From contig CAUPES010000001.1 of NCBI GenBank assembly GCA_963510375.1, positions 62,001-126,000 on the forward strand: 64,000 nt of DNA. The letters are read 5' to 3'. The first letter of the stretch is position 1. Each line of letters starts with the position of its first letter. The notes below the pieces were generated by a model. It saw only the letters and a program-made list of their open reading frames with translations, searched no databases and was not told the origin of the DNA. The position numbers and the translations under genes are program-made. Shown in pieces: positions 7,672 through 17,079 of the stretch. This DNA comes from Fastidiosipila sp963510375 (GTDB taxonomy: Bacteria > Bacillota > Clostridia > Saccharofermentanales > Fastidiosipilaceae).

Positions 7672-10230
7672 ATGAGAAAAAAACATTTTTTCACATTCGT
7701 TTTAGCATTTGTATTATTTACATTGATTTTTGTAGATTATCAAGTGCAAGCAAGTTCAAATTCACTGGAAGCAGCAGTAGAGAAAGTTAATAATTACTGG
7801 CTTCTGAAACCAGAGTTTCAAAAAGATAAGAACATCATAGAGTTCTTAGAATCAAAATTGAAGCAAGATGGTTTCACAGATTTTAAAATATCCTTAAAGG
7901 AAGGTGTTTCTGCACGAAATGATGCAGCAAGTATCAAAGCAGATGGAACCTTGAATTACCATTTTATTGATCCAAATATAGATTCTAGTGCAGCAAATAG
8001 TGGAGTTTCTAATCTTTGGCCAATTTTTATTTTAGAGAAAGATGGAAAGAAGTTAGAAACTGAGAAGAAAACAGTCCAATTAAGATGGGATGAAGATAGA
8101 GTTAAAGAATTATTGAAGAATGAAGTGGATACTTACTTTAATGATGGTCTTACAGAAATAATAAAACCTAATAAAGATGCTAAAAATATTATTAAAGATT
8201 TTAATCTGCCAAAGGGTTTAAATGATAAAGCATGGCTAAATTCAACTTGGTTATCAAACTCAAAACAATTAAAAATCGATAAAATAAAGACAGGATTAGA
8301 TAAGAATAATAAATATTTCGCATATTATCCAGTTAAAGTAGAACAGTCAACAACAGATCAAAACGTTCAGTTAAGTTTAAAAGTAAACTTTGATAAATCA
8401 GGTGGAGAGCACATTAGTTATGAAAAAATATTTGATTTAGTAATTCCTAAACCGGTCGTAGATTTAGTTGAACTTAAGAAAGAGATGCAAAATGATCTTG
8501 ATGCATATTTTAATGAAAGTATTTTAAAATATGCAAATCCTAATCAAAATGAAACCTTTGATTCACAGGCAGTTAAGCATGCAATTGGATTACCAAACTC
8601 TGGAAAAATTAGAAAAGATACAAAAGACTCTTCAGGAAATGTAGTTTCAAAGGGTATAAAAGATCTGTATAAAAAATATAAAACAAGTGGTAAAGGATTT
8701 TCATTTTTTAAAGTTGAAGATATATCAAAAAGCAAGGAGAATGTTGGCGCTAGCATAAAAGGTTCTATGTTAAATATTAATGTCCCAAAAGATGGGGAAG
8801 CTCCTCATAGAGTGCGTTTGACAATGATGCTTAAACACAAAAGCTATGATCTAGAAGTTAATAAATCTATTGATCTCGTTTTAGTACCAAATAATTATGA
8901 TGTCATAAAGGCAAAAATTACTAAGTATAAGAAATTAATGGATTTAGCAAAAGAAAATATATTTAATGCTTTGAACAGCAATCCTAAAAATACACCAAAT
9001 GAAGGTCCAGATAAAATTACAAATGATTTAAGTATGTTCAAGGAGATTCGTTTCAAGAATCCAGATAATCCTGATGATAATACGCTTGAATATATTTATG
9101 CTTATAAAGAAATAGTTGGTGATGGTATTACACCAGCAGCTTTAGATAATTGGGAAATTCAAGAAGCATATAGAACTGCTAAAAGTAGTTATCCTGAATA
9201 TCTTAGCCATGAAAATTTAATTGTTAATAGACCTACAAAAGATACTGAAGTCGTTTTAGAGATGAAGTTAACGACACCAATTATGGAAGAGTATAAAAAC
9301 TATTTTGAAGCAGACGACAACTCTCAAGTGAAGCAAGATTTAGATTCACTTTTTGATCAAGATATAGAACTTAATTTAACTATATTAGGTGAAGTTAAGA
9401 ATGAAGATAACAATCAGGAAGCTCCCGAGCCAACACCAGAGCCACAGCCAAAACCAACTCCGGCTCCAGACCACGGTTCAGGTAGTGATGAAACTGGTAA
9501 AGGCGAAGAACATACATTAAAAGTTGAGACTAAAGAAAACGATTTAGACTTGCAAGCTACATTGCAATCAAAAGCAACAGAAGATCTAATCCTTACAGCA
9601 GATAGAAAAGATCCAAAAGCTTTAGTAAGTGATGAATATACCTTTACAGAAGTATTTGATATTAACTTAACTACTTCTGCAGGCAAAAAAGTACAACCAG
9701 GCTCAATTTTAACAATTAGTCTCAGACCAAGTACTGAACTTGAAGCAAATACCGTCCTGATTCATGAGATAATTGAAAATGGTGTAAGAAGACTCGAAAA
9801 AGTTAACTATAAAGTGACAGAAGATGCCAAGGGTAAAATTATTACATTTGATGTCAATCATCTATCACTATTTGGCTTAGGAAAAGCAGTGGATAAATCT
9901 GAAGCAGGAACTAATAACTCAACAAAGGCCACTAGCTCAACTGCAGCATCAGAGATAAGTCCTGAAAATACAGAAAAATCACAATCTCAGTTAGAAACAA
10001 GTGCTAAGTTAACAGAGCCTACAACACCTAAGAATACAAATGAAAATAGTGAAACTACAGTTGCAAATACTCAAGTCACAAGTGCTAACGAAACTGCAAA
10101 TAATTCTAAATCTGCTACGCAAGTGCCAGCAGTTACAGGTGAAAGGGCAGAAATGTCAATGATAATCTCCTTGATGTTGATAGGAGTTGCTGGAGCAATG
10201 CTTGCAGTCAGAACAAGGAAAGAAGATTAA
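7672..10230 (+). CDS. Secreted cell-surface protein with Ig-like repeats, riboswitch-controlled
   Basis: An 852-residue exported protein. A signal peptide covers residues 1-28 (hydrophobic core, then VQA-SS). Residues about 110-420 contain at least two modules of about 150 residues resembling atrophied bacterial Ig-like domains: LPKGLNDKAWLNSTWLS and LPNSGKIRKDTKDSS parts, each ending in a FDLVIP/IDLVLVP strand and followed by a helix of the LKKEMQNDLDAYF type. A Pro-rich linker (PTPEPQPKPTPAP) and a beta domain ending in FDVNHLSLFGLG follow, then a Ser/Thr/Asn-rich stalk. The C-terminus has a VPAVTGE motif, a hydrophobic helix and a basic tail, a sorting-signal-like end that departs from strict LPXTG. 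Its start follows AAGGAAAGG. Being downstream of a cobalamin riboswitch suggests a role in corrinoid capture or a B12-related surface function, which is inference. Confidence 0.75.
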   Translation: MRKKHFFTFVLAFVLFTLIFVDYQVQASSNSLEAAVEKVNNYWLLKPEFQKDKNIIEFLESKLKQDGFTDFKISLKEGVSARNDAASIKADGTLNYHFIDPNIDSSAANSGVSNLWPIFILEKDGKKLETEKKTVQLRWDEDRVKELLKNEVDTYFNDGLTEIIKPNKDAKNIIKDFNLPKGLNDKAWLNSTWLSNSKQLKIDKIKTGLDKNNKYFAYYPVKVEQSTTDQNVQLSLKVNFDKSGGEHISYEKIFDLVIPKPVVDLVELKKEMQNDLDAYFNESILKYANPNQNETFDSQAVKHAIGLPNSGKIRKDTKDSSGNVVSKGIKDLYKKYKTSGKGFSFFKVEDISKSKENVGASIKGSMLNINVPKDGEAPHRVRLTMMLKHKSYDLEVNKSIDLVLVPNNYDVIKAKITKYKKLMDLAKENIFNALNSNPKNTPNEGPDKITNDLSMFKEIRFKNPDNPDDNTLEYIYAYKEIVGDGITPAALDNWEIQEAYRTAKSSYPEYLSHENLIVNRPTKDTEVVLEMKLTTPIMEEYKNYFEADDNSQVKQDLDSLFDQDIELNLTILGEVKNEDNNQEAPEPTPEPQPKPTPAPDHGSGSDETGKGEEHTLKVETKENDLDLQATLQSKATEDLILTADRKDPKALVSDEYTFTEVFDINLTTSAGKKVQPGSILTISLRPSTELEANTVLIHEIIENGVRRLEKVNYKVTEDAKGKIITFDVNHLSLFGLGKAVDKSEAGTNNSTKATSSTAASEISPENTEKSQSQLETSAKLTEPTTPKNTNENSETTVANTQVTSANETANNSKSATQVPAVTGERAEMSMIISLMLIGVAGAMLAVRTRKED

Positions 10231-10322
10231 TTACTAGCAGTAGAAGTTTGTCAATAACAGTTCAAATAGATGTAAAACAACGTTTTGAATTTAACTTAAG
10301 CTGGAAATATATAGATATAATG

Positions 10323-10360
10323 AAGAATACTCCTAGAGCTTGTTTCTAGGAGTATTCTTT
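10323..10360 (+). terminator. Strong terminator after the riboswitch-controlled surface protein
   Basis: A perfect 15-bp stem AAGAATACTCCTAGA (10323-10337) with TCTAGGAGTATTCTT (10345-10359), followed by T residues. It uncouples the next adhesin gene from the riboswitch. Confidence 0.88.
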
Positions 10361-10467
10361 GTGTGTATGAAAGTTGAATTTAAAGCTTATAAAATCAATT
10401 GTAATTTTACAGAGATTTGAAAAATAAATTAAACTGCAAAATTGAAGTTGTCTTTGTTTTCAAGGAG

Positions 10468-10500
10468 TTGACATCAATTTTTTCTCTTTTTGAGAGAATT
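10468..10500 (+). promoter_or_regulatory. Candidate promoter region of the large adhesin gene
   Basis: A consensus -35 TTGACA at 10468-10473 is followed by a short inverted repeat TTCTCT/AGAGAA at about 10482-10498 that overlaps the expected -10 position, where only a weak GAGAAT is seen. The repeat could be an operator. The rest of the 10231-10570 gap holds the upstream terminator and nothing else that I can recognise. Confidence 0.35.
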
Positions 10501-10570
10501 TGTTGTTTTTTGTGAAAATAAAACTCGAAATAATATTGGACAATAATCTCAAGTAAAGGAGATTATATTT

Positions 10571-13500
10571 ATGATTAAACAAAGAAAAGACAAAATTGGA
10601 ATTATATTAAGTTTTATTTTTATATCCAGCTTAATATTTAACTTAGTACCTTTATCAAAAGTCAGAGCAACATCTGTTGGTGATCAAGCAGTAATATACG
10701 CAGAAGCAAATGGGAGGAAGTATACAGATTTAAAATTTCCTAATGGAACTACTTTAACAGTAGAAAATGATACGTTTAGTAAGGCTGATGGAACTAGGGT
10801 TTTTTGTTTAGAGCCTGTAGTTCCTGTAAGTAGTGGAAAAAATCACAAAGCTTATACAGCAGAAGATTCTTTGCTTTCGGGTACAGGTAAGGGTGTATAT
10901 TTAGGAGCCAGTTCTGGTGCAGATAGAACTGTAACAAAAGCTCAATTGGAACAAGCGAAGCTATGGGTATATTATGGTTGGGATTCCAGTGCAACAAAAA
11001 CTGTAGATGAATATAACGCAATTCAGGCAAAAATCTGGCAGATATTCTGGGGTTGTAATGTTACCTGGTATCACACAGGTGCAGATGGTGTAAGTACAAT
11101 CACAGACATCTGGAATAGAGTATCACAATTAATAAATAATCATGGAACAATGCCTAGCCTATCAGGAAAAGGCTACGATCCAGCAACCAATTCATTGACT
11201 TTAGAAGCAGGGGAGACTACAACATTAACAGATGCTAACAATGTGATTGGTAAAGGTTTAGGTAAATTAAATTTACGTAAAAATAATACTAATGCAAATG
11301 TTCAAGTAAAAGATGGAATTCTAACTATTACGGCTCCAAAATTTGAGGTTAATGGAAGTTTAGAGTTTGCCAAAGTCAATAGTCCAAAGTCTTTACAAAC
11401 AAGTATTGTTTGGTTTGATGGATCAGGACAAAAATTATTAGAAACAAGCGATCCAGATAGAATGTTCTTTTCAATAAACTTCAACTCCAAACCCTCAACA
11501 GGAGAGGTGATTTTTAGAAAAGAAGACACTAATGGAAACCTAATCGATGGTGGAGAGTTCCAATTACAGACAAGTGCAGGTACAGTTATTAGAAACTTCA
11601 CAACAACTGGCGGTATGGCAACTCTATCCGACTTAGAGCAAGGTACATACAAGATAGTAGAAATTACTGCTCCTACTGGTTATGTTAAAGGGTCAGATGT
11701 TACTTTTACAGTAACCGCAGGCGAAACTGCTACCGCAAAAATAACCAATGCCAAACAAACTGCTAACTTAACTATTAAAAAAGTTGAAGAAACTAATAAT
11801 CCATTAGCAGGAGCAAAATTCAAAGTAACATCAGCAAATGGTTACAACAAAGAAGTTACAACAGACAATTCAGGTTCTGTTGTCCTGAGAAATCTTGAGT
11901 TAGGTACATACCAAATTGAAGAAATTACCCCGCCAAAAGGGTATAAGTTAAGTGAAACTACTACAAAGACCGTAAATTTAGGTTATAACGCTAATGTTAC
12001 AGTAGTAAGTGGTTCAGAAACGTTTAAGAACCAAAGACAAGAGTTTACAGTAGAGGTCTTAAAACAAGACAGTGCGACTAAGAACCCACTAGCAGGAGCG
12101 AAATTTGAGATTTTAGACCCTAATGGAAAATCAATAGCAAGTATTACCACAGATACAAGTGGAAAGGCTAAGACTAGTCCATTAAAGATATTAGTAGACG
12201 GTATTTATAAAATACGTGAAGTAGAAGCTCCAAAAGGATATAAATCTAATAGTAAAGCAGTAGAAATTAATGTCCAAGGCGATACATCTAATACAACTTT
12301 GGAGTATTCATCTACATTTTCTAACGATATTATTAAAGCTCCAATTACAGTGCAAAAATATGACTTAGTAAATGGACTAAAAACTCCTTTAGAAACCACT
12401 CTAAAAGGTGCAAAGTTTGAAATCATTGCTAAGTCTTTAGATAATCCAGATAACACTCCATATAAAGTAGGAGATGTAGTAGACACCTTAGTAACAAACG
12501 AAGAAGGTAAAGCTAAGAGTAAAGATCTGTATCTAGGTACTTATGAACTTAGGGAAGTAAAAGCTCCTAAAGGCTTTGTCTTAAATACTAAGCCAGTAGA
12601 TTTTAAACTAACTCAAGACGGAGATAAGGCGAAAATTACTCAGACTACAGAGAATACGCAAGAGCTATTAGCTGAACTAAATAAGCAAGTAGAAGACTTA
12701 AATACTACCTGGAAAACAAAGGAAGCTCAAAGAAAAGCAGAAGCTTTATTTGAAGTTAAGAAACCAAAAGTAGAAGCGGGAACTATTACTTTTGCAGATC
12801 GTCATATTCTAGGAAGAATTGACCTTAACAAAGTATTAGGTGAGTATTTCCATAAATTAGGCGACCCTAAGAAGCCAGAGCCTGATATTCAGTTTGATAT
12901 CTTAGATAAAGACGGAAAAGTAGTAGATTCAATTATTACTAATAAATATGGTTATGGATCTAGTAAATATCTACCATTTGGTACATATACGTTGAAACAA
13001 ATTACAGAAACAGAATACTCATATAATGTAGCTGACCAAAAGATAGTGATTGAAAAAGACTTATTTAATCATACATACCAGTTGGAAAATAAAGAAGTAA
13101 CATCAAGACTTAGATTAGTTAAGTTAGATAAGGAAACTGGTAAACAGATCCCACAAGCTAACGTAAGCTTTGAAATCTATAAGAAAGATGGTACAAAACT
13201 AGTACAAAACATCTACTATCCAGAGCGTAAAGAAATAAGTTTATTCAAGACCTCTGAACATGGAACAGTAGAGCTTCCAGAACCATTAGTAGCAGGAGAA
13301 TACTACATTAAAGAAGTAGACTTCCCTAAAAACTATGTTGTAGAAGATACTAGAATAGACTTTACTGTAAGTCGTTCGATTGTAGAGAAGACATCAGGAG
13401 TTCTTGTTATTGATATAACCAATAAACCAGCTTATGGCGAGATTGTAATTTCAAAAACGGGTGATGTAGTTAAATCATTCAATGAAACTACAGAAACAAT

Positions 13501-14827
13501 AGATGGCAAAGAATATAAAGTTTATAACCCAGTAATAGAGAAATCTCTTTTAGCAGGTGTTAAATTCGACATTTATGCAGGGGAAGATATCTACTCTGGA
13601 GATGGTGAATTAAAGCATAAGCAAGGCGATAAAGTAACCAGCTTAGAGACTAATGATAAAGAACCTGTTAAGAAAGATAAACTATACTTTGGTAAATATA
13701 TCATCAAAGAAGTAGAAGCTCCTAAAGGCTATGCTAGACACACAGAAGACTTTGTAATAGAACTAACACATAAAGAGCCAACACAAGAGTTAATCAGTGA
13801 AAGCTTCAGTCTAAATAACCAATTGCAAACAGCTAAATTGAGTGTTAAGAAGCATATGGAAGAATCTAAACACTTTGGTAAATATGAAGAAGCCTTGAAA
13901 AAGGTAGTGTTTGCTTTAGTAACTAAATCCAAATTACAAGTTCCAAACTCTAGCTTAGACGCAGATAGAATTGTTGGTATAACAAGACCAGATAAAGATG
14001 GAATAGTAAGCTTTGAAAAAATTCTACCAGGTAAATATCGTTTAGTAGAGTTAAGTACAAACAATGCTTATGAATTATCTGAAGCAGAGGATGTAGAGTT
14101 TAGTCCTGAAGACGATAGTACCTTAGAAACAGAATTGAATCTAAAAGCAATCATTAATAAATTGAAAGAGTATGACTTAGAGATTACAAAAGTAGATGCT
14201 GATGATCCTAATTTTAAACTACAAGGTGTTGAGTTTGGATTATATGTAAAAATTGATGATCAATACAGAGAAATAGATCGTGGTAAAACTGGAGAGGATG
14301 GAGTACTTGAGTTTAAAGGGTTAAACTATGGTATATATTATCTCAGAGAGTTAGATGCTCCTTTGTCCCATGTGAAAGCTAAAGCTTACTACCAATTTAG
14401 TACAGAAAATGCAGCTGAAAGAATCTATACAATGTTTAAGAACTCAAAGACCACAACAGAAATTAGCAAAGTTGATATTAAAGGCAAAGAAATCTCTGGT
14501 GCAAAATTAGAAATTTTATATAAAGACGGAAAAGTAGTAGATAGCTGGACTAGTGAAAAAGGTAAAACTCATATAATAAGGGGACTACATAAGGGAGAGA
14601 AGTACACTCTAAGAGAAATTTTAGCTCCAACAGGTTATGTAAAAGCTCAAGACATAGAGTTTACAGTAAATAAAGATGGTTCTAAAACAAGAGTAGAAAT
14701 GCTTAATGAATTAGTGCCTAAAATTCCTACTACAGGGGATAGTAATCTTATAAGTTTTGTTAGTGGGGCTTTAATATTAGGGTTGGATATGATTTTAATT
14801 TATAGACGCAAGAAGAAAGTTTTATAG
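10571..14827 (+). CDS. LPXTG-anchored thioester adhesin with about ten Cna-B repeats
   Basis: A 1,418-residue cell-wall protein. It has a signal peptide at residues 1-33. A thioester domain covers about residues 40-200, with Cys79 in RVFCLEP and Gln152 in AIQAKIWQ; this Cys/Gln pair is the hallmark of TQxA-type domains that can react covalently with host ligands. About ten Cna-B/SpaA-like beta modules then follow (for example LAGAKFKVTSANG...GTYQIEEITPPKGY and LAGVKFDIYAGED...GKYIIKEVEAPKGY), many with the Lys and Glu expected for intramolecular isopeptide bonds. It ends in IPTTGDSN, a hydrophobic helix and RRKKK, a classical sortase substrate. It could be a pilus tip or stalk adhesin, but no sortase or pilin partner is in this window. 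The ribosome binding site is AAAGGAG. Confidence 0.93.
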   Translation: MIKQRKDKIGIILSFIFISSLIFNLVPLSKVRATSVGDQAVIYAEANGRKYTDLKFPNGTTLTVENDTFSKADGTRVFCLEPVVPVSSGKNHKAYTAEDSLLSGTGKGVYLGASSGADRTVTKAQLEQAKLWVYYGWDSSATKTVDEYNAIQAKIWQIFWGCNVTWYHTGADGVSTITDIWNRVSQLINNHGTMPSLSGKGYDPATNSLTLEAGETTTLTDANNVIGKGLGKLNLRKNNTNANVQVKDGILTITAPKFEVNGSLEFAKVNSPKSLQTSIVWFDGSGQKLLETSDPDRMFFSINFNSKPSTGEVIFRKEDTNGNLIDGGEFQLQTSAGTVIRNFTTTGGMATLSDLEQGTYKIVEITAPTGYVKGSDVTFTVTAGETATAKITNAKQTANLTIKKVEETNNPLAGAKFKVTSANGYNKEVTTDNSGSVVLRNLELGTYQIEEITPPKGYKLSETTTKTVNLGYNANVTVVSGSETFKNQRQEFTVEVLKQDSATKNPLAGAKFEILDPNGKSIASITTDTSGKAKTSPLKILVDGIYKIREVEAPKGYKSNSKAVEINVQGDTSNTTLEYSSTFSNDIIKAPITVQKYDLVNGLKTPLETTLKGAKFEIIAKSLDNPDNTPYKVGDVVDTLVTNEEGKAKSKDLYLGTYELREVKAPKGFVLNTKPVDFKLTQDGDKAKITQTTENTQELLAELNKQVEDLNTTWKTKEAQRKAEALFEVKKPKVEAGTITFADRHILGRIDLNKVLGEYFHKLGDPKKPEPDIQFDILDKDGKVVDSIITNKYGYGSSKYLPFGTYTLKQITETEYSYNVADQKIVIEKDLFNHTYQLENKEVTSRLRLVKLDKETGKQIPQANVSFEIYKKDGTKLVQNIYYPERKEISLFKTSEHGTVELPEPLVAGEYYIKEVDFPKNYVVEDTRIDFTVSRSIVEKTSGVLVIDITNKPAYGEIVISKTGDVVKSFNETTETIDGKEYKVYNPVIEKSLLAGVKFDIYAGEDIYSGDGELKHKQGDKVTSLETNDKEPVKKDKLYFGKYIIKEVEAPKGYARHTEDFVIELTHKEPTQELISESFSLNNQLQTAKLSVKKHMEESKHFGKYEEALKKVVFALVTKSKLQVPNSSLDADRIVGITRPDKDGIVSFEKILPGKYRLVELSTNNAYELSEAEDVEFSPEDDSTLETELNLKAIINKLKEYDLEITKVDADDPNFKLQGVEFGLYVKIDDQYREIDRGKTGEDGVLEFKGLNYGIYYLRELDAPLSHVKAKAYYQFSTENAAERIYTMFKNSKTTTEISKVDIKGKEISGAKLEILYKDGKVVDSWTSEKGKTHIIRGLHKGEKYTLREILAPTGYVKAQDIEFTVNKDGSKTRVEMLNELVPKIPTTGDSNLISFVSGALILGLDMILIYRRKKKVL

Positions 14828-14852
14828 TAAGTTGATAAAAAAAGTTCAATGA

Positions 14853-14958
14853 AAAAATAAAGGTACTGATATTGGAGATGTACCGACCCGAAAAAAGTTA
14901 GGTCAAAATCTAACAGATTGGGAGGGTAGGACATTACTTACTCAGTACCTTTATTTTT
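14853..14958. ncRNA. Conserved structured element, copy A, between convergent genes
   Basis: A perfect 17-bp outer stem, AAAAATAAAGGTACTGA (14853-14869) with its complement at 14942-14958, with A and T runs on both sides as in a bidirectional terminator. It encloses a 72-nt interior. The interior core 14881-14930 (TACCGACC, AAAAA, GTTAG-loop-CTAAC, GATTG, GTAGG in order) is shared with the element at 53006-53105, whose outer arms are unrelated in sequence. It sits between the adhesin gene and trpS, which converge. I do not recognise a known RNA family. Direction of transcription is undetermined. Confidence 0.6.
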
Positions 14959-14962
14959 AAAA

Positions 14963-16045
14963 TTACCCATTATTTTCTGAAAATTCTTTTAAAAGGCTAT
15001 CATTCTCAAAATAATTAATTTTTAGAGCTTCACGAACTCTTTCAGTTGTTGCCTTAGCTTTTGCATTAGCTTTAGCAGTTCCAGAGAGTAGAATTTCGTA
15101 CACTTCTGGAATTCTATTTTTCCACTCTTGGCGACGCTCACGAATAGGTGTGAGTACCTCATTTAATACATTAAATAAGAATTTTTTGATTTTGACATCG
15201 CCCAGTCCGCCTTTAGTATAGTGTGCCTTTAACTCGTCCAGATTATTATATCCTGGAAGAAATTTGAGGAAGTAATCATCAGTACAGAAAGCATCTAAAT
15301 ATGTAAAGACTGTATTACCTTCGACTTGGCCTGGATCTTCAACTTTAATATGGTTTGGATCTGTATACATGCTCATAACTTTTTTCTTAAGTGTAGCTTC
15401 ATCGTCAGACAAATATATACAGTTACCAAGAGATTTACTCATTTTGGCTTGACCATCAGTTCCTGGTAAACGAAGAGAAGCTTTGTTGCTTGGTAAAAGA
15501 ATTTCAGGCTCAACTAGAGTTTCTCCATATAAGTGATTAAATCTATTAACTATTTCTCGGCATTGCTCCAGCATAGGCTTCTGATCTTCACCAGCGGGAA
15601 CAGTAGTTGCATCAAAAGCAGTGATATCTGCTGCTTGGCTTATTGGATATGCCAGAAATCCTACTGGAATACTTTGACCGAAACCTCGCATATCAATTTC
15701 AGATTTAATTGTCGGGTTACGTTCGACTCTAGAAACTGATACTAAATTTAGATAGTAGCAAGTTAATTCGTAGAGGTAAGGGATTTGTGATTGAATACAG
15801 AAAATTGATTTCTCAGGATCTAAGCCAACGCTAAGATAATCAAGTGCTATATTAATAATATTATCACGTATTTTTTCTGGATTATCAGCGTTATCTGTTA
15901 ATGCTTGATAATCAGCAATTAATATATAAATTTCGGAAAAATCTCCGGTGTTTTGTAATCTAACTCTTTCACGTAATGAACCAACATAATGTCCAATATG
16001 AAGTTTTCCTGTTGGTCTATCGCCAGTAAGTATAATCTTGTTCAT
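14963..16045 (-). CDS. trpS: Tryptophanyl-tRNA synthetase
   Basis: Charges tRNA-Trp in the cytosol. It is a class I synthetase of 360 residues. The HIGH-type motif appears as GKLHIGHYVGS near residues 14-24 and the KMSKS loop is intact (QAKMSKSLGN). The C-terminal helical anticodon-binding part is present. The start is preceded by AGGAGATTTT. The short leader shows no T-box, unlike many clostridial synthetase genes. Transcription ends at the structured element that immediately follows the stop codon. Confidence 0.96.
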   Translation of the reverse strand: MNKIILTGDRPTGKLHIGHYVGSLRERVRLQNTGDFSEIYILIADYQALTDNADNPEKIRDNIINIALDYLSVGLDPEKSIFCIQSQIPYLYELTCYYLNLVSVSRVERNPTIKSEIDMRGFGQSIPVGFLAYPISQAADITAFDATTVPAGEDQKPMLEQCREIVNRFNHLYGETLVEPEILLPSNKASLRLPGTDGQAKMSKSLGNCIYLSDDEATLKKKVMSMYTDPNHIKVEDPGQVEGNTVFTYLDAFCTDDYFLKFLPGYNNLDELKAHYTKGGLGDVKIKKFLFNVLNEVLTPIRERRQEWKNRIPEVYEILLSGTAKANAKAKATTERVREALKINYFENDSLLKEFSENNG

Positions 16046-16102
16046 AAAATCTCCTTCTAAATAATTTTATGAGAAACTATCGTAAAACTTTTTAATTAAT
16101 AT

Positions 16103-16131
16103 ATTATATAACAAGAAATTACTTTAGTTAA
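16103..16131 (-). promoter_or_regulatory. Candidate trpS promoter
   Basis: On the minus strand, TTAACT (16126-16131) and TATAAT (16103-16108) with a 17-base spacer, about 58 bases upstream of the trpS start. Confidence 0.5.
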
Positions 16132-16223
16132 ATAAAATAGTAATTGCAATGGTTTTGTATATAGAGAAGAATGAGTGAAGATTAAAAAATTATTATTAGA
16201 ATGTAAAAAAATATAAGAATAAT

Positions 16224-16252
16224 TTGACCTATTCCTAAAAAAAATCTATAAT
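16224..16252 (+). promoter_or_regulatory. Promoter of rpsU-yqeY
   Basis: TTGACC (16224-16229) and TATAAT (16247-16252) with a 17-base spacer, about 60 bases upstream of the rpsU start codon. Confidence 0.8.
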
Positions 16253-16313
16253 AAACGGGCTAAGCGCACATGTGAACTAACATTATTCAGCGCAAGAGAG
16301 AGGTGAAATTTAT

Positions 16314-16487
16314 ATGCCAGAGATTCATGTCAAAGATAATGAAACTTTAGATAGCGCTCTCCGTCGCTTTAAACGTTCAACCGCTCGTTCAGGAATTTTA
16401 GCAGAAGTTCGTAAAAGAGAACATTATGAGAAACCTAGCGTAAAACGTAAGAAGAAAGCAGAAGCTGCACGTAAGAGAAAGAGATAA
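16314..16487 (+). CDS. rpsU: 30S ribosomal protein S21
   Basis: A 57-residue basic ribosomal protein. The reading MPEIHVKDNETLDSALRRFK, then RSTARSGILAEVRKREHYEK and a Lys/Arg-rich tail, is the S21 signature. The start at 16314 follows GAGAGGTG with suitable spacing. The gene ends one base before the YqeY-domain gene, an arrangement (rpsU-yqeY) that is common in Bacillota. Confidence 0.97.
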   Translation: MPEIHVKDNETLDSALRRFKRSTARSGILAEVRKREHYEKPSVKRKKKAEAARKRKR

Positions 16488-16488
16488 T

Positions 16489-16932
16489 ATGAGTAAATTA
16501 ACAGATAGATTATCAGAAGATTTTAAAGCAGCAATGAAGAATAAGGATAAGGAAAGAAAAACTGTTATCCAAATGGTAAGAGCTGCAGTTTTACAATACG
16601 AAAAAGATGAACAAGTTGAAGCTACTGATGGAGATATAATGAAGATCGTCGAAAAAGAGATCAAGAAACGACGTGAGTTAATTACAGAAGTAGCTGAACA
16701 AAGACCTGAGGCAGCTGAAGAAGCAGAGTTTGAAATAAGTATCTTAGAAAATTACTTACCAGAACAACTTGATGAAGCTGAACTTAGAGAAATCGTTAAA
16801 AGTACTGTGACTGAAATCGGAGCTTCTAACATGAAAGATATGGGTCTAGTAATGAAAGCAGTTTTGGATAAAGTTCAAGGTCAGGCAGATGGCTCAAGTG
16901 TAAGTAAAATTGTCAAGGAAATCTTAGGTTAA
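16489..16932 (+). CDS. yqeY: GatB/YqeY domain protein
   Basis: A 147-residue protein whose whole length matches the YqeY family, related to the tRNA-binding tail domain of GatB. Typical stretches are LTDRLSEDFKAAMKNKD, ILENYLPEQLDEAELREIV and NMKDMGLVMKAVLDKVQGQADGS (in parts). Its exact role is unsettled, though an accessory function in tRNA amidation has been proposed for the family. It directly follows rpsU and is followed by a terminator. Confidence 0.93.
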   Translation: MSKLTDRLSEDFKAAMKNKDKERKTVIQMVRAAVLQYEKDEQVEATDGDIMKIVEKEIKKRRELITEVAEQRPEAAEEAEFEISILENYLPEQLDEAELREIVKSTVTEIGASNMKDMGLVMKAVLDKVQGQADGSSVSKIVKEILG

Positions 16933-16960
16933 TTTAATTTTAATTTTGACTCTGAAGTAT

Positions 16961-16991
16961 AGGAAGCACCAAACAGGAGCTTCCTTTTTTT
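16961..16991 (+). terminator. Terminator of rpsU-yqeY
   Basis: A 7-bp stem AGGAAGC (16961-16967) with GCTTCCT (16979-16985), followed by a run of T residues. Confidence 0.8.
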
Positions 16992-17045
16992 ATTTGAAAA
17001 GATTCTTATTCCAAATTAATGTCATATTAGTATTCTGAAAAAATA

Positions 17046-17079
17046 AAGTCCACCTTCTAAGATTAAGAACGGTGGACTT
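17046..17079 (-). terminator. Terminator of tRNA-Ser(CGA)
   Basis: A 9-bp stem AAGTCCACC (17046-17054) with GGTGGACTT (17071-17079), directly at the tRNA 3' end on the minus strand, followed on that strand by a T-rich tract. Confidence 0.7.

Noticed and set aside
11500..14700. Repeated blocks in the adhesin gene as a CRISPR array or mobile repeat
   Set aside because: The repeats are coding modules of about 70-110 residues with diverged sequence and no short identical repeats with spacers; they are protein Cna-B domains.
14853..14958. Copy A as a miniature transposable element
   Set aside because: A mobile element would keep its terminal repeats, but here the ends differ between the two copies while the interior is conserved. 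No target-site duplication is visible.
16046..16102. T-box leader for trpS
   Set aside because: The leader is only about 50 bases and has no antiterminator block or specifier loop. The same holds for the region before argS.
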